From: Betaproteobacteria bacterium
GTDB taxonomy: Bacteria > Pseudomonadota > Gammaproteobacteria > Burkholderiales > Burkholderiaceae_C
Length of the DNA: 10,492 bases
Direction: 5' to 3'
NCBI GenBank assembly: GCA_025354965.1
Contig: JANXLW010000265.1
Location: forward strand, 1 to 10,492
Shown here in pieces: positions 1-6,806 of the stretch. The notes beneath the pieces are model-generated. The model saw only the letters and a list, made by a program, of their open reading frames with translations. It was not told where the DNA came from and made no database searches. The translations under genes were made by a program, and so were the position numbers. Numbering within the stretch: position 1 is the first letter of the stretch; each line of letters starts with the position of its first letter.

Positions 1-2711
1 GACAACACTACGGCAGCATCCTGTCCCCAAGTTACGGCTGGCACCGGGTCATGACGTTTCGTCAGTAGTTTCAATTGCAGTGCGCGACGTGCGTTGAGAT
101 GTTCCGCAGGCGTAGGTAATTCAGACGCCATCTCCAAACGCAGTAGAGCCTCACTGGCATCACCTGAAGGTGATTGCGCCAACGCTCTGGTCCACGCAGT
201 GCGGCTTGCTGCCGTCACACGGCTGCCCAGTTCCTGCGCAGAAGGAAGACGGGCCGCATCGCGTTGTTCCCAGGCGACCAACACCTGTGTTAACGCCTCG
301 CCATGTGCCTGTGCTGCCAGTTTTCGCAAGGCCAACTGAGCACGCTCAAGAGCGTCGCGTTGTGCACGAAAGGCGGTATCACCCAAGCGTGGCGCATCAT
401 TCCACGCAGCAGGTGCAGCGTCACGGCTTTTTCGATCCTCCCGAAGCGGTGCCCTGTCGTTAGGGCGTCCCGTAGACTGGGCATCACGTGAACCACGAGA
501 GTTGTCTCTTGCACCGTCGCGCCCACCGTCTTTGCGGTCACCAAACTTGCCGCCGCGCCCCATTGCCATGGGCTCGGTCTTCTTCATACCGGGGCGGTCA
601 TCACCTCGCACCGCCACAACCGGTCTCGGCGCGGGCTTTGACGGCACCGCAGATTCAACCGGCGCCACCGCTATTGTTGCTTCCCCCGTATGACCCGAGT
701 CAACCGTCTCCGTCACGTCCGATGCTTCGGCCGTCATTGGTACGGCTTTCGTCAAGTCTGTCGCAGCACCCGCATCAGCGTTACCGGCTTGAACAACCTC
801 GGCAACAGCGGCTTGTGCTTGCGCTTGTCCACGCAAGGCCGCCTCCAGCGAATTCATGGCGCTGCGGATGACCTGCGCATCACCGGCGGAGTTGGCCGCT
901 TCCAGCGCCTTGGCAGCCGCAAGCACAGTACGGTCGCGTTCACCAAGGGCGGCATCAGCACGCTCACGCTCTGCAGTTTTGCGGCTAAAGGCTTCGTCAA
1001 TCGGTTTGCGAAACGCGTCCCACAACTTTTGTTCCAGGCGGCGTTCCATGGGTACCACTTGAGTTTCCGTCTGCCAGCGCTGCTGCAATGCCTTCACCGC
1101 GTCAATGCGCAACTCTGGCTGAGCACCAAGTAATTTCGCCTCTTCAATCATGCTCTGGCGCGTCATCAAGCTTCGCTTCTGCAATTCCTCCAGCGGCGCT
1201 GCGGCCGAACCGATGGCCGCTTTCCACAGTGGCTGCAACTCGGAGAAGACCTTTTCACCTACGTGACCACCATCGCGCCAGCGATCACCGAACTGGTGCA
1301 GCAAGCGATTGAAGCCTTTCCAGTCATCGTCCAGCGCCACCGGGTTGGCAGCCGCCCAGGCATTGACTTCTTCAATCAGCGCCAAGCGCTGAGCCCGGTG
1401 CTCGGCCGACTCAGCCTTGACTTTTTCCAACCAGGCTTCCACTACCTTATGTGCCTCGTTGCAGGCGTCGTCAAACCGCTTCCACAGGCCATGGTTAGGT
1501 ACGCCGCCCTGGTCAGTCTGCTTCCATTGGTCCCGCAAGGCGCGCAGGTTTTCCTGCATCTTGCGCCCACCCATCGCCTGACCCTCTGGTCGATTCAGTA
1601 AAGCCTCCGCCTTGACCACCAACTCTTCGCGCAATTGGTCGGCACGCCAACGCTGCCAACCTTCAAGCTCACCCGCAGCTGCAAGTGCTGCATGGGCTTG
1701 ACTTTCGAGTTTGTCATCGACAATTTTGCCGTATTCTTTCAGTGCATTGCGCAAAGCAGCAGCGGCACCGGCACTCGCCTTTCCATGCCCTTCGGCAATT
1801 TCCTGCTCTAATTTGTGTAGCACGTCGCGCACCACATTCATTGCTTTGGCTTTGATTTCAGGGTCTATTGGGGGTCTCTTTGCTTTAGCGACAGGCTCTT
1901 GCGGGATGACCCGACCGATACGCAGTTCATCGGCCCATACCGGTACCGTGGGCAAGGCAGCCGCTGGGTCTTCAGCCGCTGCGGATGCCTGCGCCAAGGC
2001 GCCCTTAAAAGCATCCCATACCGCCAGCAACTGGCTGCGCGAAGCGTCCAACAACGGTGGAAATTTGGCTTCCACGCTTGGCCAATTGATATCGCTCAAC
2101 AAAGAAGTGGCCTGCCCCTGCCAATGCTCCACATCAACGTGCAAAGCATCCATAACGGTCTGTGCGTCGCGCCACGACTTGGTTGACAGCACCTCTATGC
2201 GTTGGGCCAGCAACACAGCCGCTTCGCGTTGAACCTGCACCCGGTGTTGCAAGTCTTCAATGACTTTTACACGCTCACTCAACTGCCCTTTGAGAGTGGC
2301 CAAAGGCTCCTTGCTCAAGGGCGCGCCAGCCTTGGCCGCGTCACGCTGCCATGCCATGGCGTCTGCGATGTTAAGTTTGCCCAAGGTCAACAACGCCTGC
2401 CCCCTGTCGGCCCACTCCTGAGCAATTGATTCCTGACCCTTGCTGCGTTTAATCTCATCAAGCTTTTCGCGCAACAATTTTGCGGCACCTTTGTCCTTGC
2501 CGCTGAGTTCCTTGAAAACGGTCTGCATTTGTTCTGCGCTGGGTGTACTGACCAGCCAAGCACGAATTCGCGCCGTTCGATCGCTGGATGTATGGGCAGA
2601 AAATGCACCACCCGTGAGTGCGTCCAAAGGATGGGGTTCGCTTGTCCTGGTTGGGATTTGTTTCACTTCTGGGATTTCGACAGTTTTATTGGAGGCAAAG
2701 AAAGGGGACAT
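1..2711 (-). CDS. DUF349 domain-containing protein, 3' end cut by window edge
   Basis: The minus-strand frame is open from an ATG at 2711 to the window edge, giving about 903 residues with no stop. The protein is mostly charged, Trp-containing helix, predicted soluble, with no signal peptide or membrane segment. Two typical DUF349-type repeats are visible. One is centred on QWKQTD (residues 395-400), followed by LWKRF and an acidic helix. The other is centred on RWQTETQ (from residue 545), followed by LWDAF. The N-terminus has HPLDALTGGAFSA, a stretch I recall from Comamonadaceae homologues. Around residues 710-770 lies a Gly/Arg/Asp-rich low-complexity linker, then a conserved-looking helical C-terminus. 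The start is uncertain: neither ATG 2711 nor an in-frame TTG at 2726 has a good ribosome binding site. It lies 86 nt downstream of the small-RNA terminator on the same strand and may receive readthrough. I know of no established biochemical function. Confidence 0.85.
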   Translation of the reverse strand, partial: MSPFFASNKTVEIPEVKQIPTRTSEPHPLDALTGGAFSAHTSSDRTARIRAWLVSTPSAEQMQTVFKELSGKDKGAAKLLREKLDEIKRSKGQESIAQEWADRGQALLTLGKLNIADAMAWQRDAAKAGAPLSKEPLATLKGQLSERVKVIEDLQHRVQVQREAAVLLAQRIEVLSTKSWRDAQTVMDALHVDVEHWQGQATSLLSDINWPSVEAKFPPLLDASRSQLLAVWDAFKGALAQASAAAEDPAAALPTVPVWADELRIGRVIPQEPVAKAKRPPIDPEIKAKAMNVVRDVLHKLEQEIAEGHGKASAGAAAALRNALKEYGKIVDDKLESQAHAALAAAGELEGWQRWRADQLREELVVKAEALLNRPEGQAMGGRKMQENLRALRDQWKQTDQGGVPNHGLWKRFDDACNEAHKVVEAWLEKVKAESAEHRAQRLALIEEVNAWAAANPVALDDDWKGFNRLLHQFGDRWRDGGHVGEKVFSELQPLWKAAIGSAAAPLEELQKRSLMTRQSMIEEAKLLGAQPELRIDAVKALQQRWQTETQVVPMERRLEQKLWDAFRKPIDEAFSRKTAERERADAALGERDRTVLAAAKALEAANSAGDAQVIRSAMNSLEAALRGQAQAQAAVAEVVQAGNADAGAATDLTKAVPMTAEASDVTETVDSGHTGEATIAVAPVESAVPSKPAPRPVVAVRGDDRPGMKKTEPMAMGRGGKFGDRKDGGRDGARDNSRGSRDAQSTGRPNDRAPLREDRKSRDAAPAAWNDAPRLGDTAFRAQRDALERAQLALRKLAAQAHGEALTQVLVAWEQRDAARLPSAQELGSRVTAASRTAWTRALAQSPSGDASEALLRLEMASELPTPAEHLNARRALQLKLLTKRHDPVPAVTWGQDAAVVL

Positions 2712-2796
2712 AAGTTGCGCAAACAAAGAGGAATATCCCCGCCCGAGGTCGGAAAGGGTTGGACTACTATTTTCGCTGCAATTTAACCGATGAGGC

Positions 2797-2845
2797 AAAA
2801 AAACGAAAGCCCGGTCGGTTGGCTCTACGCCAAGTCGCCGGGCTT
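2797..2845 (-). terminator. Intrinsic terminator of the small-RNA unit
   Basis: Read on the minus strand, an 8-bp perfect outer stem (AAGCCCGG 2807-2814 with CCGGGCTT 2838-2845) encloses a mismatched segment and an inner 5-bp stem (TTGGC/GCCAA) with a 5-nt loop. A short TCG spacer and seven T residues (2803-2797) follow. This is a textbook Rho-independent terminator for leftward transcription. It lies between the structured RNA and the DUF349 start codon. Confidence 0.85.
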
Positions 2846-3014
2846 GACAGCTGACACAAGGTCCATGCCGTCAGGGCTCGCGCAGTGGGAGGGTAAAGTC
2901 CCAAAGTGCTGGGAGGTAAAAGATTGCCTCCACAAATTGCCGGGGCCGCTTTATCACAGCTACCGCGAGGTAGGGACTGGCTACTGCCGACTTACTGCTT
3001 GTCTCTCAACAAGC
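2844..3014 (-). ncRNA. ssrS: Structured small RNA, candidate 6S RNA (ssrS)
   Basis: This is a roughly 170-nt RNA with its own promoter and terminator and no convincing reading frame. Pairings can be drawn for a long rod. Near the ends, 3006-3009 pairs with 2844-2847 and 3000-3003 with 2853-2856. Further in, GCAGT (2987-2983) pairs with ACTGC (2886-2882) and AGTCCC (2978-2973) with GGGACT (2902-2897). Local hairpins lie inside (CTACC/GGTAG at 2960-2973, GGAGG/CCTCC at 2912-2931). An alternative 5' hairpin pairs 2997-3002 with 3009-3014. Size, single-gene transcription and an imperfect rod with an open centre fit 6S RNA, the sigma70-RNA polymerase decoy that accumulates in stationary phase. GCCAGTCCC also occurs in the 5' half of E. 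coli 6S as I remember it. RNase P RNA, tmRNA and SRP RNA are excluded by missing hallmark motifs. The existence of an RNA gene is well supported; the 6S identity is an inference. Confidence 0.6.
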
Positions 3015-3020
3015 ACAGTG

Positions 3021-3049
3021 AGTCTAGTCAAAAGGTGCGGCAATTGCAA
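3021..3049 (-). promoter_or_regulatory. Sigma70-type promoter of the small RNA
   Basis: On the minus strand, a -35 box TTGCAA (3049-3044) is followed by a 17-nt spacer and a -10 box TAGACT (3026-3021). Spacing is ideal, and each box has 4 of 6 consensus bases. Transcription should begin around 3014-3016, exactly where the structured RNA starts. Confidence 0.7.
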
Positions 3050-3157
3050 ACAAAATCTTCAATGAAGAATGCTTTACCAATAACCTGAAAAACAGAAATT
3101 TCGGGGTGAAGCCATTCCTGATTTAGGTTTGGCCAGCGGCGTTGCCGGTCCGGCCAC

Positions 3158-3180
3158 ACCCAGTTTAATTGGGTTTTTTT
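3158..3180 (+). terminator. Orphan intrinsic terminator, rightward
   Basis: ACCCA (3158-3162) pairs with TGGGT (3170-3174) across a 7-nt loop, and the hairpin runs directly into seven T residues (3174-3180). A GC-rich hairpin lies just upstream (GGCC 3131-3134 with GGCC 3152-3155; inner CGGC/GCCG). No plus-strand gene ends here. It therefore either closes an unrecognised small transcript starting after about 3060, or insulates the downstream promoter from incoming transcription. On the minus strand it has no T-run and would not terminate. Confidence 0.6.
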
Positions 3181-3204
3181 GAATAATAAGTTATTTTTAT
3201 ATGG

Positions 3205-3234
3205 TTGACTTGATATATAAAGTGCACCTAGAAT
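3205..3234 (+). promoter_or_regulatory. Sigma70-type promoter for the transglycosylase unit
   Basis: TTGACT (3205-3210), an 18-nt spacer and TAGAAT (3229-3234) give 5 of 6 consensus bases in both boxes, within an AT-rich patch in otherwise GC-rich DNA. The predicted start near 3240 leaves a leader of about 180 nt before the ATG at 3423. It may also serve glyA and nrdR, since neither has an obvious promoter directly upstream. Confidence 0.65.
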
Positions 3235-3239
3235 CCGCC

Positions 3240-3422
3240 CATCCCAGAAAAAGTCTAGGGATAACCCGTACCCGCTGCCGAACCCGGCATATTCAAATCT
3301 CTGCACGTTGCGCATAAACCGCGAAGCAGGATATTGATAGCGTACCAACCCAAACGAGGTGCAACGTTTGTTGAATTGCATACAGTCCAACAAACCAGGC
3401 CCGCGCGAACGAAGGAAGAGCT
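3240..3422 (+). other. Long 5' leader of the transglycosylase gene
   Basis: This stretch lies between the predicted transcription start and the ATG at 3423 and shows no gene. It contains one clear hairpin, CAAACG (3351-3356) with CGTTTG (3365-3370) across an 8-nt loop, not followed by T residues. A purine-rich ribosome binding site (GGAAG, about 3414-3418) precedes the ATG. I recognise no known riboswitch class. The length would allow post-transcriptional control, but nothing in the sequence proves it. Confidence 0.4.
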
Positions 3423-4235
3423 ATGACAGCGTCGCAAAAAAAATTTACCCAGGGTCTGCGAACATTCGCATCGGACATTGCCCAAGGCTTCTTTGAAATA
3501 ACCCACAACGGCTTCGCCCTGGTCGGGCTGGCTGTCATCTTTGTCGTTATCACGTTGACTGCCCGTCCGGAATTGCGTCAAGTCGGCGAGTTCGAGCTAT
3601 TTAGTTGGCTGCAAACGCGCCAGGTGGCGCTAACTGGGTGGGTCAGTGGAACTGACGCCATTGATCGAGCAACTGCCAGCAATCCGCAAGATTTGCCCAA
3701 ACAGCAAGCAGCAGTTGCCTACTGGTTAAGCAAAAAATACCGTGTCGCGCCCGAGCCACTCAGTGCGCTGGTGGCAGAAGCGTATGAAATCGGCATTCAC
3801 ACCAAACTTGATCCGACGCTGATACTGGCAGTGATGGCGGTAGAGTCCGGCTTCAACCCGTTCGCGCAAAGCCCGGTTGGCGCCCAGGGACTGATGCAGG
3901 TGATGACCCAGGTTCACAGCGACAAGTACGAGAGCTTTGGCGGAAAATTGGCTGCCTTTGATCCGCTGACCAACCTGCGAGTTGGCGTCAAGGTGCTGCA
4001 GGAATGCATTGCTCGCGCCGGTTCAGTCGAGGGCGGACTGCGGTTTTATGTGGGCGCCGCGAACGTTGAAGATGATGGCGGTTACGCCAATAAGGTGTTG
4101 GCTGAGCACGCCCGTCTGCAATTGGTGGCAAATGGTCGTACGGTACCGCTCGTCGTGACCCAGAACGTTGGTTCCCCTGCACCGGCAAAATCAGATCAAG
4201 TCCCGGAAAAAGTTGCTGTTGTGTTCCAATCCTGA
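3423..4235 (+). CDS. Membrane-anchored lytic transglycosylase (SLT domain)
   Basis: The 270-residue protein should cleave the MurNAc-GlcNAc bond of peptidoglycan, leaving 1,6-anhydro-MurNAc. A cytoplasmic N-terminus of about 28 residues precedes one hydrophobic segment (about residues 31-46), so the rest should be periplasmic and tethered to the inner membrane. The SLT domain (about residues 112-235) begins with a helix around AEAYEIG. It carries the catalytic Glu in AVESGFNP (E141), then GLMQV (156-160), both family hallmarks, and a later Tyr-containing helix (RFYVGA). The C-terminal 40 residues are Pro/Val-rich and without a recognised domain. The start is supported by a GGAAG ribosome binding site. 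It is followed by glyA after only 41 bp, so co-transcription is plausible. The substrate and partner machinery cannot be told from the sequence; an MltC/MltE/Slt subfamily name is not assigned. Confidence 0.85.
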   Translation: MTASQKKFTQGLRTFASDIAQGFFEITHNGFALVGLAVIFVVITLTARPELRQVGEFELFSWLQTRQVALTGWVSGTDAIDRATASNPQDLPKQQAAVAYWLSKKYRVAPEPLSALVAEAYEIGIHTKLDPTLILAVMAVESGFNPFAQSPVGAQGLMQVMTQVHSDKYESFGGKLAAFDPLTNLRVGVKVLQECIARAGSVEGGLRFYVGAANVEDDGGYANKVLAEHARLQLVANGRTVPLVVTQNVGSPAPAKSDQVPEKVAVVFQS

Positions 4236-4276
4236 TCTTTCAAACCACCCAGGCGTTGGAAGCCTTCCCGAACAAA

Positions 4277-5521
4277 ATGTACGACCGTCATATTCTCATC
4301 GAGCAGACCGATCCCGAAATTTTTGCCGCCATTCAAGCTGAAAACGCTCGCCAGGAGCAACACATCGAGCTGATCGCGAGCGAAAACTATGCCTCACCCG
4401 CAGTCATGGCAGCACAGGGCACTCAACTGACTAACAAATACGCTGAAGGCTACCCTGGCAAACGCTACTACGGCGGCTGCGAATATGTGGACGTCGCAGA
4501 ACAACTTGCGATTGACCGCGTGAAGCAGATTTTTGGCTCCGAAGCCGCCAACGTACAACCACATTGCGGCGCGTCTGCCAATGAGGCGGTATTCCTTGCC
4601 TTTCTGAAACCCGGCGACACCATCATGGGTATGTCGTTGGCGGAAGGCGGTCACCTGACCCACGGCATGGCTTTGAACATAAGTGGCAAGTGGTTCAATG
4701 TGGTGAGCTACGGTCTTAACGGCAAGGAAGAAATCGATTACGACGCCATGGAGCGCAAAGCCCATGAATCAAAGCCCAAACTGATCATCGCCGGCGCATC
4801 CGCCTACAGCTTGCGAATCGACTTCGAGCGCTTTGCTAAAGTCGCAAAAGACGTGGGCGCCATTTTCATGGTCGACATGGCCCACTATGCGGGTTTGATT
4901 GCGGCTGGCATCTACCCCAACCCGGTACCCCACGCCGACGTTGTGACATCAACCACCCACAAAAGCCTGCGCGGCCCCCGTGGGGGTATTATTTTGATGA
5001 AGGCGCAGCACGAGAAGGCCATCAATAGTGCCATCTTCCCTGGTCTGCAAGGCGGCCCGCTAATGCACGTGATTGCAGCCAAGGCAGTGGCCTTCAAGGA
5101 GGCATTGGCACCAGAATTCAAAATCTACCAGCAACAGGTGCTGAAAAACGCACAAATTGTGGCCGAGACTCTCGCAACTCGCGGCCTGCGCATTGTCAGC
5201 GGTCGCACCGAGAGCCATGTGATGCTGGTCGACCTGCGTGCCAAGGGAATTACCGGCAAAGAGGCCGAGGCCGTGTTGGGCAGCGCCCATATGACCATCA
5301 ACAAGAACGCCATCCCGAATGACCCCGAAAAACCTATGGTCACGAGCGGAGTGCGCATCGGTACTCCGGCGCTGACAACCCGTGGCTTCAAGGACGAAGA
5401 AGCACGCCTCACAGCGAATTTGATAGCCGATGTGCTGGACCATCCAAGGGACGCCGCTAACATTGATGCCGTACGCGCGAAAGTTAACGCACTGACCGCA
5501 CGCTTCCCGGTGTACCGGTAA
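4277..5521 (+). CDS. glyA: Serine hydroxymethyltransferase
   Basis: This is a PLP-dependent cytosolic enzyme that interconverts serine plus tetrahydrofolate with glycine plus 5,10-methylene-tetrahydrofolate, the main source of one-carbon units for thymidylate, purines and methionine. The 414 residues match the family length (E. coli 417). Visible hallmarks are IELIASENYAS (30-40), NKYAEGYPGKRYYGG (53-67), VDMAHYAGL (199-207, with D200 and H203 at PLP), TSTTHKSLRGPRGG (224-237, with K229 as the Schiff-base lysine) and SGVRIGTPA (357-365, with the carboxylate-binding Arg at 360). I chose the ATG at 4277, which gives the usual start MYDRHILIEQTDPE. The frame extends to a TTG at 4256, but the seven extra residues do not fit the family. 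The ribosome binding site is weak: a GGAAG lies some 14 nt upstream. There is no promoter in the 41-bp gap, so it probably depends on upstream transcription. Confidence 0.97.
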   Translation: MYDRHILIEQTDPEIFAAIQAENARQEQHIELIASENYASPAVMAAQGTQLTNKYAEGYPGKRYYGGCEYVDVAEQLAIDRVKQIFGSEAANVQPHCGASANEAVFLAFLKPGDTIMGMSLAEGGHLTHGMALNISGKWFNVVSYGLNGKEEIDYDAMERKAHESKPKLIIAGASAYSLRIDFERFAKVAKDVGAIFMVDMAHYAGLIAAGIYPNPVPHADVVTSTTHKSLRGPRGGIILMKAQHEKAINSAIFPGLQGGPLMHVIAAKAVAFKEALAPEFKIYQQQVLKNAQIVAETLATRGLRIVSGRTESHVMLVDLRAKGITGKEAEAVLGSAHMTINKNAIPNDPEKPMVTSGVRIGTPALTTRGFKDEEARLTANLIADVLDHPRDAANIDAVRAKVNALTARFPVYR

Positions 5522-5555
5522 ATATCATGCTAAGCCCCACGCTCAGCACTGCGTG

Positions 5556-5612
5556 TCCTCGCTGCCCCCCGTGGGGAAGCGAGCTTGCTCGGGGCGGCCC
5601 GGCGCTGCGCTC
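5556..5612. repeat. GC-rich palindromic intergenic element (REP-like)
   Basis: GCTGCCCC (5561-5568) can pair with GGGGCGGC (5591-5598). Between these arms are two smaller palindromes, CCCCGTGGGG and GAGCTTGCTC. The flank GGCGCTGCGC follows. I recall near-identical elements of the form CGCTGCCCCC...GGGGCGGCCCGGCG scattered between genes in Comamonadaceae genomes; only one copy is in this window, so repetition is not shown here. It fills the gap between glyA and nrdR and ends a few bases before the nrdR ATG. Confidence 0.5.
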
Positions 5613-5615
5613 CCA

Positions 5616-6065
5616 ATGAAGTGCCCATTCTGCAGCCACTCCGAAACGCAGGTGGTTGAGACCCGGATTTCCGAGGACGGTGACTCGATCCGGCGCAGGC
5701 GCCAGTGTGCTTCCTGCGAAAAGCGCTTCACCACCTATGAACGACCAGACGTCAATTTTCCTATCATTGTCAAAAAGGATGGCAGGCGCATTGAATACGA
5801 GCGCACAAAACTGCTGGCCTCGATGAAACTGGCCCTGCGCAAGCGTCCCGTCAGCACGGAACAGGTTGACGGGGCGGTTGAGCGCATGGAAGAAAAGCTG
5901 CTGACCATGGGAGTGCGCGAACTGCCCTCGGCACGCATTGGAGAACTGGTGATGCGTGAACTTAAGAAGCTGGACAAAGTGGCTTACGTGCGGTTCGCCA
6001 GCGTTTACCGAAGTTTTGAGGATATTGACGAGTTCAAGACGCTGGTGGATGAAGTACGGCGCTAG
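5616..6065 (+). CDS. nrdR: Transcriptional repressor NrdR
   Basis: NrdR is an ATP/dATP-sensing repressor that binds NrdR boxes upstream of ribonucleotide reductase operons. The 149 residues equal the E. coli length. The N-terminal zinc ribbon has C3, C6, C31 and C34 (CPFC and CASC) with a basic RRRRQ between them. It is followed by FTTYERPD, then an ATP-cone domain (about residues 47-135) starting at PIIVKKDGRR and ending around YVRFASVYRSF. The ATG at 5616 gives the invariant MKCPFC start. A longer frame from 5553 would add 21 residues encoded by the palindromic element and is not credible. No Shine-Dalgarno sequence precedes the ATG. It follows glyA by 94 bp and converges on fimT with a 22-bp gap that holds no clear terminator. 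Confidence 0.96.
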   Translation: MKCPFCSHSETQVVETRISEDGDSIRRRRQCASCEKRFTTYERPDVNFPIIVKKDGRRIEYERTKLLASMKLALRKRPVSTEQVDGAVERMEEKLLTMGVRELPSARIGELVMRELKKLDKVAYVRFASVYRSFEDIDEFKTLVDEVRR

Positions 6066-6087
6066 GTCGTTCCCTCACAGCTTCAAT

Positions 6088-6669
6088 TTAGAAGCAGTCG
6101 CTTGCCAGGCCCTTTTTTGACCGTGCCCGACCGGTACTGCTCAAGATAATCTGCCGCACATCACCAACGACTACCGGGTCCAGGCACAGCCTGAAAGTGC
6201 CAGCCTGGAATGCCCCGGAAACCAGCTTGGCCGAGCCCGATGCGCTGTACGAGACATAGTTGGCCACATTCGTATTGCCGGTCAGACTTAGACCTTGCGA
6301 CGCAGCGCCTTGTAAGTGGATCACTTGCTCGCCAGCATCCAGCAGGGCGTTGTTGTTTACATCTTGAAACATTATCCAGCCCTGCTGCCAGCCGCCACTG
6401 TTGGTGCAGGACAATCCGTCAGCCGACTTGCAAAGCACCGTGCGGGAATTGCGTTTAATCGCTTCATTGCGCGCGAGATTCAGGCTTGCCAAGAGAGCGT
6501 TGCCTAAGGACGTTGATCTTTGGGTGTTGATCATTGCGGTCATGGACGGCACCGCCATTGAGGCCAGGACGCTTAAAAGAGTCAAGACAACAAGCAATTC
6601 AACCATTGAATACCCGGTGGCAAAATAGTATCCATATGTATTTATTGTAAATAAATGTATTTTATTCAT
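6088..6669 (-). CDS. fimT: FimT/GspH-type minor pilin
   Basis: This 193-residue prepilin has a leader ending at G19, mature residue Y20, and Glu at mature position +5 (E24). A hydrophobic N-terminal helix follows (about residues 22-44). It should be cleaved and methylated by PilD and inserted in the inner membrane or pilus. The globular part has four cysteines (80, 88, 162, 192). Near the C-terminus is GRAR (180-183), matching the GRxR motif described for FimT of naturally transformable bacteria, where it binds DNA; this favours FimT over a type II secretion GspH. The leader is unusual: AT-rich codons, little positive charge (one Lys), and Tyr rather than Phe at +1. No ribosome binding site is visible before the ATG at 6669. 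The gene follows pilE after 137 bp that contain no obvious terminator or strong promoter. Confidence 0.85.
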   Translation of the reverse strand: MNKIHLFTINTYGYYFATGYSMVELLVVLTLLSVLASMAVPSMTAMINTQRSTSLGNALLASLNLARNEAIKRNSRTVLCKSADGLSCTNSGGWQQGWIMFQDVNNNALLDAGEQVIHLQGAASQGLSLTGNTNVANYVSYSASGSAKLVSGAFQAGTFRLCLDPVVVGDVRQIILSSTGRARSKKGLASDCF

Positions 6670-6806
6670 AGACGCAGATGATGCGCCTGTGGCCGGATTT
6701 AGTCAAAGAAAATTGCAATCTGAGTTTTTACAACTGTCCATCCCACTTCCGCACACTTGGATAGCCACCTCAGATGCAGCGTCCAGGCCCACAAAACGTC
6801 TGATTT

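Noticed and set aside
94..2429. Many plus-strand frames of 60-173 codons across the first 2.4 kb
   Set aside because: They are antisense shadows of one long open minus-strand frame that has clear DUF349 family sequence.
2844..3014. RNase P RNA, tmRNA or SRP RNA as identity of the structured RNA
   Set aside because: No GAGGAAAGTCC-type core of RNase P, no tRNA-like CCA end or tag frame of tmRNA, no GGAAGCAGCC-type loop of SRP RNA, and the size fits none of these except poorly.
2790..3088. Small plus-strand reading frames of 60-91 codons in the intergenic region
   Set aside because: They overlap the minus-strand structured RNA and its terminator, lack ribosome binding sites and resemble no protein I know.
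5553..5615. N-terminal extension of NrdR by 21 residues
   Set aside because: The extra codons are simply the palindromic element read through; NrdR proteins start at MKCPFC.
6066..6130. Possible terminator between the convergent nrdR and fimT genes (T-run at 6113-6118)
   Set aside because: The T-run lies inside the fimT coding region and only a very weak stem precedes it.
6670..6806. Promoter for fimT in the pilE-fimT gap (TTGACT near 6705)
   Set aside because: No acceptable -10 box is found at 16-18 nt from it, so a promoter cannot be supported.
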